Assembly (NCBI GenBank): GCA_012840625.1 | Contig: DUSB01000042.1 | Coordinates: forward strand, 1-17,792 | DNA: 17,792 nucleotides | Origin: Syntrophomonadaceae bacterium | Lineage (GTDB): Bacteria > Bacillota > Syntrophomonadia > Syntrophomonadales > Syntrophomonadaceae | Direction of reading: 5' to 3' | Part shown: positions 6,657 to 14,496 of the stretch, piece after piece | Layout of the letters: every line of letters starts with the position of its first letter | Position numbering within the stretch: position 1 is the first letter of the stretch | Translations under genes and position numbers: made by a program | Notes under the pieces: generated by a model | What the model was told of the DNA's origin: nothing | The model's database searches: none | The model's input: only the letters and a program-made list of their open reading frames with translations

Positions 6657-7520
6657 TTGAACTTGAGCGCCAATGAAAAGGCAGAAATATTAATCGAGGC
6701 TTTGCCCTATATTAAAGAATTCTATGGCCGCCTGGTAGTGATTAAATATGGCGGTGCGGCTATGGCAGACTGTCATTTGAAAAAGAAAGTTATGCAGGAC
6801 ATCGTCCTGATGAAATACGTGGGCATGAATCCTGTCGTGGTCCATGGAGGAGGTCCCAAGATCAATCAGATGCTGGAGCGGTTAAATATCGAGACCAGCT
6901 TCATCAACGGATTGCGGGTAACCGATCGGGAAACCATGGAGATCGTGGAAATGGTACTGGGGGGTACGGTCAATAAAGAAATCGTGACCGGTATTCATGA
7001 AGCGGGAGGAAAAGCCATAGGTATTTCCGGCAAAGATGCTGGCCTGATCCGGGCGGTACCGGTAGAGCCCGGCGGCAGGATGGGCTTTACCGGTGAGGTA
7101 GAGGTCATCAATCCCGAAATTATTTACACGGTTATAAAACGCGGATATATACCGGTGATCGCTCCCATTGGTATCGATGCCGATTATCAGAGTTATAATA
7201 TTAATGCTGATTCGGTAGCAGCCGCCATAGCTATTGCTATGGAAGCGGATAAATTAGTTTTATTGACTGATGTACCTGGTCTTCTGCGTGATCCGGAGGA
7301 CAGCAGCAGCCTTATTTCCGTGCTGCGCTGCAGTGATATACCGGGCTATGTAGAGCAGGGTATTATCTCCGGGGGCATGGTACCTAAAGTACGCTGCTGC
7401 CAGCAGGCAGTACAGGAGGGGGTAAAACGTACCCATATTATTGATGGACGTGATCCCCATTCCATCCTGCTGGAGATCTTTACTGATGAAGGCGTTGGCA
7501 CCATGGTAGTGGACGAATAG
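6657..7520 (+). CDS. argB: acetylglutamate kinase
   Basis: Phosphorylates N-acetylglutamate with ATP, the second step of arginine synthesis. The 287 residues belong to the amino-acid kinase fold: VIKYGG with Lys30, VVHGGGPKIN (61-70), NINADSVAAA (181-190) for substrate and ATP, LTDVPGLL and a C-terminal HIIDGRDPHS. About 25 residues precede the first strand, matching the N-terminal helix of hexameric, arginine-inhibited kinases. This fits a pathway in which ArgJ makes the kinase the feedback point; that regulation is inferred. The start is TTG 6657, seven bases after GGGAGGG. The next TTG (6663) is too far from it, and no better ATG exists. Confidence 0.95.
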   Translation: MNLSANEKAEILIEALPYIKEFYGRLVVIKYGGAAMADCHLKKKVMQDIVLMKYVGMNPVVVHGGGPKINQMLERLNIETSFINGLRVTDRETMEIVEMVLGGTVNKEIVTGIHEAGGKAIGISGKDAGLIRAVPVEPGGRMGFTGEVEVINPEIIYTVIKRGYIPVIAPIGIDADYQSYNINADSVAAAIAIAMEADKLVLLTDVPGLLRDPEDSSSLISVLRCSDIPGYVEQGIISGGMVPKVRCCQQAVQEGVKRTHIIDGRDPHSILLEIFTDEGVGTMVVDE

Positions 7521-7537
7521 AGAAAGGAGCCCCAATA

Positions 7538-8725
7538 TTGAGTAATCAATTGATTATAGAAAAAGGACAGCAGTATGTTATGAATACCTACGGGCGTTTC
7601 CCCATAGCGCCGGTAAAAGGACAGGGCTGTTACGTATGGGATGCTGATGGAAAAGAATACCTGGATTTTCTGGGCGGGATTGCTGTTTGTGTACTGGGGC
7701 ATTGTGATCCGCGTCTGCAGAAGGTCATACAGGAGCAGGCGGCTCGCCTCTGGCACATTTCTAATCTTTACTGGATCGAACCGCAGGTGGAACTGGCAGA
7801 AAAGCTGGTCAAGCTGTCCGGTCTGGGTAAAGCCTTTTTTTGTAACAGCGGTGCGGAAGCCAATGAAGCGGCTATCAAACTGGCGCGTAAATACTTTTAC
7901 CGCCAGCAGCAGACGGAAAAATACCAGATTATAAGCTTCAAAGATTCCTTTCATGGTCGCACTCTCAGTACTGTAGCTGCCACTGGACAGGAAAAATATC
8001 ATGAAGGCTTTGCTCCGCTGCCGGAGGGATTTTTACATGCCCGCTTCAATGATATTGATTCGGTAAAAAGTCTGCTCAATGAGCATACCGCCGCCATTAT
8101 GGTGGAACCCATACAGGGAGAAGGGGGTATTCATCCGGCTGCTCCGGAGTTTCTTAAAGAACTGCGGCTTATCTGCAGCCAGAATGACCTCTTGCTTATT
8201 TTTGACGAAGTTCAGTGCGGCATGGGACGCAGCGGGGAAGTATTCGCTTACCAGACCTATGATGTGCTTCCGGATATCGTTACTCTGGCCAAAGGATTGG
8301 GAGGAGGTTTTCCCATAGGAGCTATGGTGGCTTCTGACCGCGCCGCCTCAGGTTTTGCCCCCGGAGACCATGCTTCTACTTTTGGCGGTAATCCGCTGGC
8401 TACAGCGGTAGCTAATCAGACCGTGGATATCATATCCCGGCCGGCTTTTTTAGAGCAAGTGCAGCGTATGAGCCATGCCTTGCAAAGAGAACTGGAAAGT
8501 ATTAACGACCAGCGGATTGTATCGGTGCGGGGGCGGGGTTTGATGCTGGGCGTTGAATTTAACCAGCAGGTGAACGAGCTGATCAAAATCTGTATGGAAA
8601 AAGGATTGCTGTTGATTGGCGCGGGCGCCAATGTAGTACGCTGGGTACCACCGCTTATTATCACCGATCAGGAACTGCGTCAGGCGATGGCGATTTTCAC
8701 CCAGGCATTAAAAGAATGGAAATAG
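7538..8725 (+). CDS. argD: acetylornithine aminotransferase
   Basis: PLP-dependent class III aminotransferase that converts N-acetylglutamate semialdehyde plus glutamate to N-acetylornithine. The 395 residues are typical. Visible motifs are NSGAEANEAAIKLARK (103-118), SFHGRTLST (137-145), the aspartate motif IFDEVQCGMGR with Asp223, and the Schiff-base lysine Lys252 in LAKGLGGGFP. TFGGNPLA (281-288) and NVVRWVPPL follow. The start is TTG 7538, eight bases after AAAGGAG, and 17 bases after the argB stop. Such enzymes often also work on succinyl-diaminopimelate, but that cannot be told here. Confidence 0.95.
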   Translation: MSNQLIIEKGQQYVMNTYGRFPIAPVKGQGCYVWDADGKEYLDFLGGIAVCVLGHCDPRLQKVIQEQAARLWHISNLYWIEPQVELAEKLVKLSGLGKAFFCNSGAEANEAAIKLARKYFYRQQQTEKYQIISFKDSFHGRTLSTVAATGQEKYHEGFAPLPEGFLHARFNDIDSVKSLLNEHTAAIMVEPIQGEGGIHPAAPEFLKELRLICSQNDLLLIFDEVQCGMGRSGEVFAYQTYDVLPDIVTLAKGLGGGFPIGAMVASDRAASGFAPGDHASTFGGNPLATAVANQTVDIISRPAFLEQVQRMSHALQRELESINDQRIVSVRGRGLMLGVEFNQQVNELIKICMEKGLLLIGAGANVVRWVPPLIITDQELRQAMAIFTQALKEWK

Positions 8726-8747
8726 CAAAGGAAGGAAGTGCGACTAT

Positions 8748-9686
8748 ATGGACTTGAGCACCGAGCTAAAAGGCAGGGATTTTATCAGCCTGCATGATTT
8801 TACCCGTGCAGAAATCAGTTTAATAATTGACACCGCCATGGGTTTAAAAAAAGAATTAAAGAGCGGCATTCTCCATCCATATCTGGCGGGTAAGACCCTG
8901 GGCATGATTTTTCAAAAATCCTCCACCCGTACGCGGGTAGCTTTTGAAGTGGGTATGTATCAATTAGGGGGTCATGCGCTCTTTCTCAGCCCCCGGGATA
9001 TTCAGCTGGGAAGAGGAGAATCCATTAAAGATACCGCTCTGGTTTTATCACGTATGCTGGAGGGGATTATGATCCGCACCTTCAGCCACGATGAAGTACT
9101 GGAACTGGCTAAATGGGCCGATATTCCTATTATTAATGGGCTTACCGACCTGCTGCATCCTACCCAGGTCATAGGCGATATGCAGACTATAACCGAATAT
9201 AAAGGTGGGGTAGAAGGAATTAAACTGGCTTTTGTTGGTGATGGTAATAATGTCGCACACTCCCTCTTATTCGGCGGCGCCAAGATGGGCATGCATGTAA
9301 GCATAGCCTGCCCTCCCGGCTATGAACCCGATGCCGGGGTGCTGCGCCTAGCAGAAGAAGATGCGCGCCAGAGTGGAGCCCGTCTATCTGTAGTACACGA
9401 TCCCCTGGTAGCGGTGGAAGGGGCTGATGTAGTTTATACGGATGTATGGGCCAGCATGGGTCAGGAAGGCGAAGCAGCAGAGAAAGAACAGCATTTTATG
9501 CAGTACCAGGTGAACAAACGCTTAATGAGTGTTGCCCATAAAGATGCTATCGTTCTGCACTGCCTGCCGGCCAAGCGCGGCAAGGAAATTACCGATGAAG
9601 TACTGGATGGCCCCCAGTCGGCTGTCTTTGATGAAGCGGAAAACCGCCTGCATGCCCATAAAGCCATTATGGCACTGGTGATGTAA
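8748..9686 (+). CDS. argF: ornithine carbamoyltransferase
   Basis: Joins ornithine and carbamoyl phosphate to make citrulline. The 312 residues contain every signature: SSTRTR (58-63) for carbamoyl phosphate, HPTQ (137-140), DVWASMGQE (232-240, the SMG loop specific for ornithine) and HCLPAKRG (271-278). The ATG follows AAGGAAGG about ten bases upstream and lies 22 bases after argD. It is the last gene of the operon. argG and argH are not adjacent, so citrulline must be converted to arginine by enzymes encoded elsewhere. A catabolic (arginine deiminase) role is unlikely given the biosynthetic neighbours. Confidence 0.95.
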   Translation: MDLSTELKGRDFISLHDFTRAEISLIIDTAMGLKKELKSGILHPYLAGKTLGMIFQKSSTRTRVAFEVGMYQLGGHALFLSPRDIQLGRGESIKDTALVLSRMLEGIMIRTFSHDEVLELAKWADIPIINGLTDLLHPTQVIGDMQTITEYKGGVEGIKLAFVGDGNNVAHSLLFGGAKMGMHVSIACPPGYEPDAGVLRLAEEDARQSGARLSVVHDPLVAVEGADVVYTDVWASMGQEGEAAEKEQHFMQYQVNKRLMSVAHKDAIVLHCLPAKRGKEITDEVLDGPQSAVFDEAENRLHAHKAIMALVM

Positions 9687-9690
9687 GAGA

Positions 9691-9791
9691 TTAGACACTG
9701 ATTACACAGATTTTACGGATTTGCACTGATTTTTTATTAAGAATTTTCAGCGGGTATTATAATGACACAGCGCCTATCAGCGTCTAAAAAC
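9691..9791. repeat. 101-bp dispersed repeat, copy 1
   Basis: Begins five bases after the argF stop. It aligns without gaps to 12912-13012, with 82 of 101 positions identical by my hand count. The ends are inverted: TTAGACACTGAT (9691-9702) versus ATCAGCGTCTAA (9776-9787), 11 of 12 complementary. The left half contains loose ten-base iterations of CACTGATT, CACAGATT and ACGGATT. This resembles a REP- or MITE-like palindromic family seen in many anaerobe genomes; that resemblance is from memory. There is no coding capacity. Confidence 0.8.
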
Positions 9792-9832
9792 ACAGAGGGA
9801 AAATACACAAAAGCCTAAAAAAGAGGATTTTT

Positions 9833-9864
9833 AGCGGAGTCTTCCCCGAAGGCTTCGCTTTTTT
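9833..9864 (+). terminator. terminator of the arg operon
   Basis: AGCGGAGTCTTC (9833-9844) and GAAGGCTTCGCT (9848-9859) form a 12-bp stem with two G-T pairs around a CCC loop, followed by TTTTTT. It lies about 150 bases after the argF stop and just after repeat copy 1. Confidence 0.85.
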
Positions 9865-9933
9865 GCCCCTCAGTTTGTCGAATCATAGGAGATAGGCTAT
9901 AGTGGAGGGCAGTAAAAATCTGTTTGTCAAGAC

Positions 9934-9962
9934 TGGAAATGCATTTTATTTACCGCTATAAT
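9934..9962 (+). promoter_or_regulatory. promoter of nrdDG
   Basis: TATAAT at 9957-9962 with TGGAAA (9934-9939, four of six matches) at 17 bases. The transcription start would be near 9969, inside the first NrdR-like box, and the leader would be about 75 bases. Confidence 0.6.
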
Positions 9963-9963
9963 A

Positions 9964-10010
9964 TAACTACATGTAGTGGATAGTAACATTTCTGCCCATA
10001 TATATTGTGG
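9964..10010 (+). promoter_or_regulatory. pair of NrdR-box-like operators
   Basis: Box 1 is TAACTACATGTAGTGG (9964-9979), containing the perfect palindrome ACTACATGTAGT. Box 2 is CCCATATATATTGTGG (9995-10010). Against the NrdR consensus acaCWATATATWGtgt they match about 11 and 12 of 16 positions. The gap is 15 bp, so the centres are 31 bp apart (three helical turns), the known arrangement for NrdR pairs. They sit on the transcription start, which fits repression by NrdR when dATP is plentiful. The nrdR gene is not in the window. Confidence 0.65.
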
Positions 10011-10045
10011 TTATGATAGTGTTCAAAATGAAGGAGGCATGCAGG

Positions 10046-12163
10046 TTGGATATCAGTAAAATAAAAAAACGTGACGGTCATATTGAGCCTTTTGACAAGG
10101 AAAAAATCGCTATGGCCATCTTTAAAGCTGCCAAAGCTGTAGGAGGAAAGGATTATGAAACTGCGCAGTCTTTGGCTGATAAAGTCGTAGAGATCGCACA
10201 ATATGTCGATGATGATGAGATTGCTACCGTAGAAGGTATTCAAGATCTGGTAGAAAAAGTTCTGGTTAAAAACGGCCATTACAAAACCGCCAAGGCCTAC
10301 ATACTGTATCGTAAACAACACGAAACACTGCGCGAAACCGATCAGCTGCTCAAAAACAATGAGATCATCTCCAATTACCTGGAGAAAAATGATTGGCGGG
10401 TCAAAGAAAATTCTAACATGACCTATTCACTGCAGGGTATGAATTTCCACATTTCTTCGGTGGTGGTTTCTCAATATTGGCTGAACAAACTCTACACACC
10501 CCAGATGAAAGAGGCACAGCAAAATGGGGATTTTCATATCCATGATCTGGGTATACTGGGTGTCTACTGTGTGGGCTGGGACATCCGCGATTTATTAATG
10601 GAAGGTTTTCGTGGTGCCAGAGGCAAGGTAGTCAGTTCACCGGCCCGGCACTTCCGCACTATCCTGGGGCAGATTGTGAATTTCTTTTTCACCCTGCAGG
10701 GAGAAGCAGCCGGGGCCCAGGCTTTTTCTAATTTTGATACCTTACTGGCTCCCTTTATTCGTTATGATAATTTAGATTATAAGCAGGTCAAACAGGCGCT
10801 GCAGGAGTTTGTTTTTAATATGAACGTACCCACCCGGGTGGGCTTTCAGACCCCCTTTACCAATGTAACCATGGATCTAAAGGTACCTAATTATATGAAG
10901 AATGAGCCGGTTATTATCGGTGGCGAGTACATGGACGCTACCTATGGTGATTTCCAGAAGGAAATGGACATGTTTAACCAGGCCTTTGCAGAAATCATGA
11001 TGGAAGGGGATGCCGAGGAACGGGTTTTCACCTTCCCCATTCCCACGTATAACATTACCGAAGATTTTGACTGGGATAACCCCGCCTATGATAAAATCTG
11101 GGAAATGACGGCCCGGTATGGGATCCCGTCTTTTTCTAACTTTATTGGTTCCGATATGAATCCGGAAGATGCACGCAGTATGTGCTGCCGTCTGCGTTTG
11201 GACAACCGTGAATTGCGCAAGCGTGGTGGCGGGCTATTTGGTGCTAATCCCTTAACCGGTTCCATTGGTGTGGTAACTATAAACATGAGCCGTATTGGTT
11301 ACTTGGCTCAGGATCGAGATGAATACTTTCAACGGCTGGCCGAGGTCATGGATTTGGCCCGGGACAGCCTGGAGATCAAACGCAAGGTACTGGAAAACCT
11401 GAGTGAATCAGGTCTGTACCCCTATTCACGCTTTTACCTGCGCGGGGTGAAGGAAGCCATGGGTCAGTACTGGAAAAACCACTTTTCAACCATCGGCTTA
11501 ATAGGGATGAACGAATCCTGCCTGAACTTTATCGGCCATGATATCGGTAGTGCAGAGGGACGCGCTTTTGCAGGTGAGGTACTTGATTTTATGCGGGATC
11601 GTCTGCAGATCTATCAGGAAGAAACCGGCAACATCTATAACCTGGAAGCCACTCCGGCTGAAGGGGTTTCCTATAGTATTGCCCGTAAAGATAAAGAGGC
11701 TTATTCCGATATTATCGTTGCCAATGAAGCTGATTTTCGTAGAGGTGCGGAACCATATTACACCAACTCTACCCAGCTGCCGGTTAACTATACCGATGAT
11801 CTTTTTGAGGCGCTGAGTATGCAGGATGAGCTGCAGAGCAGGTATACCGGCGGTACCACTTTCCATGTCTACCTAGGAGAGTCAATCTCCTCGATAGAAG
11901 CCGTTAAAAAACTGATCCGTAGAATCTGTGAACAGTTTACCCTGCCCTATTTTACCATTACCCCTACCTTCAGCGTTTGTCCGCAGCACGGGTACTTAAG
12001 GGGAGAGAACCATATCTGTCCCATCTGTGAAGCAGAAGGGGTGCACACAGACTGCGAAGTTTATTCAAGGGTGGTAGGATACCTGCGTCCGGTGGATCAC
12101 TGGAATGCCGGCAAGCGGGAAGAATTCAAAAATCGCAAGACCTTTGATAAAGCAGTTCAATAG
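10046..12163 (+). CDS. nrdD: anaerobic (class III) ribonucleoside-triphosphate reductase
   Basis: Glycyl-radical enzyme that reduces NTPs to dNTPs without oxygen, using formate as reductant in the characterised members. The 705 residues comprise an ATP-cone (about 3-92, allosteric dATP/ATP site) and a barrel with YCVGWD (Cys175) and MCCRLRLDN (Cys380/381) as radical-relay cysteine candidates. RGGGLFGANPLTGSIG follows. The zinc site CPQHGY...CPIC uses Cys645, Cys658 and Cys661, with His648 in place of the other cysteine. The glycyl-radical motif RVVGYL holds Gly678. I chose TTG 10046, eight bases after AAGGAGG (10031-10037). An in-frame ATG at 10007 has no binding site and lies in the second NrdR-like box. 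nrdG follows directly. Confidence 0.95.
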   Translation: MDISKIKKRDGHIEPFDKEKIAMAIFKAAKAVGGKDYETAQSLADKVVEIAQYVDDDEIATVEGIQDLVEKVLVKNGHYKTAKAYILYRKQHETLRETDQLLKNNEIISNYLEKNDWRVKENSNMTYSLQGMNFHISSVVVSQYWLNKLYTPQMKEAQQNGDFHIHDLGILGVYCVGWDIRDLLMEGFRGARGKVVSSPARHFRTILGQIVNFFFTLQGEAAGAQAFSNFDTLLAPFIRYDNLDYKQVKQALQEFVFNMNVPTRVGFQTPFTNVTMDLKVPNYMKNEPVIIGGEYMDATYGDFQKEMDMFNQAFAEIMMEGDAEERVFTFPIPTYNITEDFDWDNPAYDKIWEMTARYGIPSFSNFIGSDMNPEDARSMCCRLRLDNRELRKRGGGLFGANPLTGSIGVVTINMSRIGYLAQDRDEYFQRLAEVMDLARDSLEIKRKVLENLSESGLYPYSRFYLRGVKEAMGQYWKNHFSTIGLIGMNESCLNFIGHDIGSAEGRAFAGEVLDFMRDRLQIYQEETGNIYNLEATPAEGVSYSIARKDKEAYSDIIVANEADFRRGAEPYYTNSTQLPVNYTDDLFEALSMQDELQSRYTGGTTFHVYLGESISSIEAVKKLIRRICEQFTLPYFTITPTFSVCPQHGYLRGENHICPICEAEGVHTDCEVYSRVVGYLRPVDHWNAGKREEFKNRKTFDKAVQ

Positions 12164-12181
12164 CATGAATGTTTGATAGTT

Positions 12182-12889
12182 ATGAAGTACGCTGGATTAT
12201 TGAAACAAAGTTTAATTGATTATCCGGGAGAAATTGCAGCCGTTCTTTTTACCCGTGGCTGCAATTTTCGCTGTCCTTTTTGCCACAATCCTGAGCTGCT
12301 GATCAAGCCGCGAGATCCTGAGCCTTATGATCTGGAGGAAATCCTGGATTTCCTGCGTCAGCGCAGGGGATTTCTTGATGCGGTGGTGGTAACAGGGGGT
12401 GAACCTACTTTACATGCAGAACTGCCAGGGGATCTGCGCTGCATGAAGGATCTGGGCTATCTGGTCAAGTTAGATACCAATGGCAGCCATGCAGCTATGC
12501 TGGAAGGGTTGCTGCAGGAAGGAATTCTGGATTATGTGGCCATGGATATCAAAGCACCGGTAGATTATAAAAAATACCAGCAGGTCTGCCGTCAGATAAG
12601 TGCGGACGACTTTTTCAATGTGCGCAGCTCCATTCAACTGCTGTTAGAGGCTGAGATTGCGGTAGAATTTCGTACCACGGTGGTTCCCTACCTGCATAAT
12701 GCGGAGGATATCGAAGCCATAGCCCATTATATCAAAGGAGCACAGCAGTATACCCTGCAGCAGTTTCATCCGCGGGTGACGCTGGATCCGGGCTATTCCA
12801 ACATCGCTCCTTATTCCAGTGGAGAAATGGAAGCCCTGGCCGATCGCTGCCGCCCCTACGTGAAAGAGGTTTCTATACTTAATCTATGA
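12182..12889 (+). CDS. nrdG: anaerobic ribonucleotide reductase activating protein (radical SAM)
   Basis: Radical SAM enzyme that installs the glycyl radical on NrdD. From ATG 12182 the protein has 235 residues, starting MKYAGLLKQSLIDYPG, as in this activase family. The iron-sulfur cluster motif is C27-NFR-C31-PF-C34, followed by TGGEPT (71-76), LDTNG and MDIKAP. It belongs to the 230-residue activase group rather than the shorter E. coli NrdG type. No clear Shine-Dalgarno precedes it; it starts 18 bases after the nrdD stop, so translation may be coupled. A TTG at 12173 in the same frame would add three residues and also lacks a binding site. Confidence 0.9.
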   Translation: MKYAGLLKQSLIDYPGEIAAVLFTRGCNFRCPFCHNPELLIKPRDPEPYDLEEILDFLRQRRGFLDAVVVTGGEPTLHAELPGDLRCMKDLGYLVKLDTNGSHAAMLEGLLQEGILDYVAMDIKAPVDYKKYQQVCRQISADDFFNVRSSIQLLLEAEIAVEFRTTVVPYLHNAEDIEAIAHYIKGAQQYTLQQFHPRVTLDPGYSNIAPYSSGEMEALADRCRPYVKEVSILNL

Positions 12890-12911
12890 GGGACTTAACC
12901 ATTGGGGGGTT

Positions 12912-13012
12912 TTAGACACTGATAACCCAGATTGGACGGATTTACACTGATTTTTTTTAAAAGAATTTCAGCGCGAATCATAATGATTCAGCGTTAATCA
13001 GCGTCTGAAAAC
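12912..13012. repeat. 101-bp dispersed repeat, copy 2
   Basis: Begins 22 bases after the nrdG stop and aligns end to end with 9691-9791 (about 81% identity, no gaps). Its ends are TTAGACACTGAT (12912-12923) and ATCAGCGTCTGA (12997-13008), inverted with two mismatches. As with copy 1, it lies between a stop codon and a Rho-independent terminator. Here the last bases of the repeat form the outer A-rich arm of that terminator. Confidence 0.8.
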
Positions 13013-13051
13013 CGCAGCGGAAGGGTCTGCCCTCCCTGCTGCCGGTTTTTT
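13008..13051. terminator. shared terminator between nrdG and the convergent permease gene
   Basis: AAAACCG-CAGC (13008-13018) pairs with GCTG-c-CGGTTTT (13038-13049, one bulge). An inner stem of GGAAGGG with CCCTCCC closes a TCTG loop, and TTTTTT follows. Read leftward it also ends in TTTT. It overlaps the stop codon of the leftward permease gene, so it probably ends both transcripts. Confidence 0.75.
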
Positions 13052-14327
13052 ATGCCTTTCTGAAAATGACGTGTTCTAAGATCAGCGATACCAGCACGCC
13101 CATTACGAAACCGTTGCCCAGGATGGGATGGAGGGTTTCTGGAAAGCTGGCCAGGGTTTCAGGGGATAGAAAAGCTACGATAATACCTACCAGCAGCGGT
13201 AGCCCGATAAGCAGGGCATTATCAAAAGCTGGTTCTTCCATGGCGCCAAAGGCAGCCAGCAGTCCGGCGGCTACCTGGGTGCACATGATAAAAAGGAGCG
13301 CACAGCCAATTACCACCGCCGGGATGAAGGACAGGTAGAATAAGATCCGGGGTAGAAAGGCCAGGCCTATCATGATAATCGCCGTAGGGATTAAGGTGCG
13401 GCGGGAGGCACAGCCAGTGGAAGCAATGACTCCCGGGCTGAAGGAAAAGTTTACCGGGCCGATAACGCCCATAAATCCAGACAGGGCATTACCCAGCCCG
13501 GTGGCGGTTACGCCCCGGGTAATGCGACCCGGCATATCATCTGCTTGCAGCACTGAACCTACTGCTTCAATGGAGCCCAGATCGTTTATTGCCAGACCCA
13601 GGAAGCAAAGCAGAAAGGCGATTAATACTCCTGGATCGATGAGCCATTGTGTGGTATGGGAGAAGAAGCCACTGACAACAGGAATAACAGCCCCCTCTAC
13701 CCCGCTGGTCCAGCCCGGATTAATGAAAAAATAAGCTAAGCTGCCAGCAATCATGGCCCATAGAATCAAGGTTGACTTCCATAAACCGGTGAGATAACGC
13801 TGTCCGACAAACATTAATAAGACAAAAACCAGGGCAAAGCTCAGGTGAACAGCAGAGGAAACATCTCCTGCCGGGCTGCTGATCAATTGGGATATGGTAG
13901 GGGTCATGGTAAAAGCTACCAGCAACAAAATTACAGCTACCACCCGTGGAGTGAACAGGCGGCGCAGATAAGCAAAAAGACCACTGATTGCCAGCAGGGT
14001 CAGGATAATCCCGCCCAGCATGATACTGGTAGCAATGGCATCCGGGCTACTACCGGTAGAAGCCAGAATACCGATTAGCAGAACGGTGGCTGGTCCTAAA
14101 ACCAGTGGCATACGGTGCCCCCATATGACTTGTACCAGCAGGGTAATTCCGATTACGGCAAATAGTTTTTGCATATACAGTATTTCTAAATCTACGGATC
14201 CCTGCATAGATCCCAGCAGTTTACCCATAATAAGGACGGCCGGGATGGTGACGGCCAGCCACTGCAAGCCATAAAGTAAGTTTTCTTTAAGAGGGGGGCG
14301 ATCTTCCAGGCCATATTTAAAATTCAT
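13050..14327 (-). CDS. NCS2 (xanthine/uracil permease) family membrane transporter
   Basis: A 425-residue, very hydrophobic protein, probably with 12-14 membrane spans. The start YGLEDRPPLKENLLYGLQW, LGPATVLLIG (77-86), NDLGSIEAVG (248-257) and RGVTATGLGNALSGFMG (271-287) place it in the nucleobase/ascorbate transporter family. The signature region reads GPVNFSFSPGVIASTGCASR (290-309). It lacks the acidic/Asn-x-Gly core that contacts nucleobase in characterised members, so the substrate is uncertain. The ATG follows GGAAGGAT about 11 bases upstream. It is a single leftward gene convergent with nrdG and divergent from wecB; no purine or pyrimidine genes are beside it. No convincing promoter was found. 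Confidence 0.8.
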   Translation of the reverse strand: MNFKYGLEDRPPLKENLLYGLQWLAVTIPAVLIMGKLLGSMQGSVDLEILYMQKLFAVIGITLLVQVIWGHRMPLVLGPATVLLIGILASTGSSPDAIATSIMLGGIILTLLAISGLFAYLRRLFTPRVVAVILLLVAFTMTPTISQLISSPAGDVSSAVHLSFALVFVLLMFVGQRYLTGLWKSTLILWAMIAGSLAYFFINPGWTSGVEGAVIPVVSGFFSHTTQWLIDPGVLIAFLLCFLGLAINDLGSIEAVGSVLQADDMPGRITRGVTATGLGNALSGFMGVIGPVNFSFSPGVIASTGCASRRTLIPTAIIMIGLAFLPRILFYLSFIPAVVIGCALLFIMCTQVAAGLLAAFGAMEEPAFDNALLIGLPLLVGIIVAFLSPETLASFPETLHPILGNGFVMGVLVSLILEHVIFRKA

Positions 14328-14416
14328 CTGCCCATCATCCTTCCATATTGAATCTCATTCTACATTATCATAGAAAATTACAGTATTAATAGTATTTTTA
14401 TCGCGAGGGAAACTTT

Positions 14417-14445
14417 TTGACTTCAAGATACCAATATATTACTAT
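14417..14445 (+). promoter_or_regulatory. probable promoter of wecB
   Basis: TTGACT (14417-14422), a 17-base spacer and TACTAT (14440-14445). A small inverted repeat GTTG-CTAAA-CAAC follows at 14446-14458. Transcription would start near 14452, giving a leader of about 45 bases. Confidence 0.5.
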
Positions 14446-14496
14446 GTTGCTAAACAACACGCTATGGTATAGATATACATCAAAGGAGAGGCTCTC

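Noticed and set aside
7346..8002. 218-codon open frame on the minus strand across argB/argD
   Set aside because: It is antisense to two well-identified genes, has no ribosome binding site, and its composition is that of a shadow frame.
10007..10045. ATG at 10007 as the nrdD start
   Set aside because: It has no Shine-Dalgarno sequence and lies within the second NrdR-like box. TTG 10046 has a textbook AAGGAGG eight bases away and starts right at the ATP-cone.
12173..12181. TTG 12173 as the nrdG start
   Set aside because: It has no ribosome binding site. ATG 12182 fits the family N-terminus better, though the difference is only three residues.
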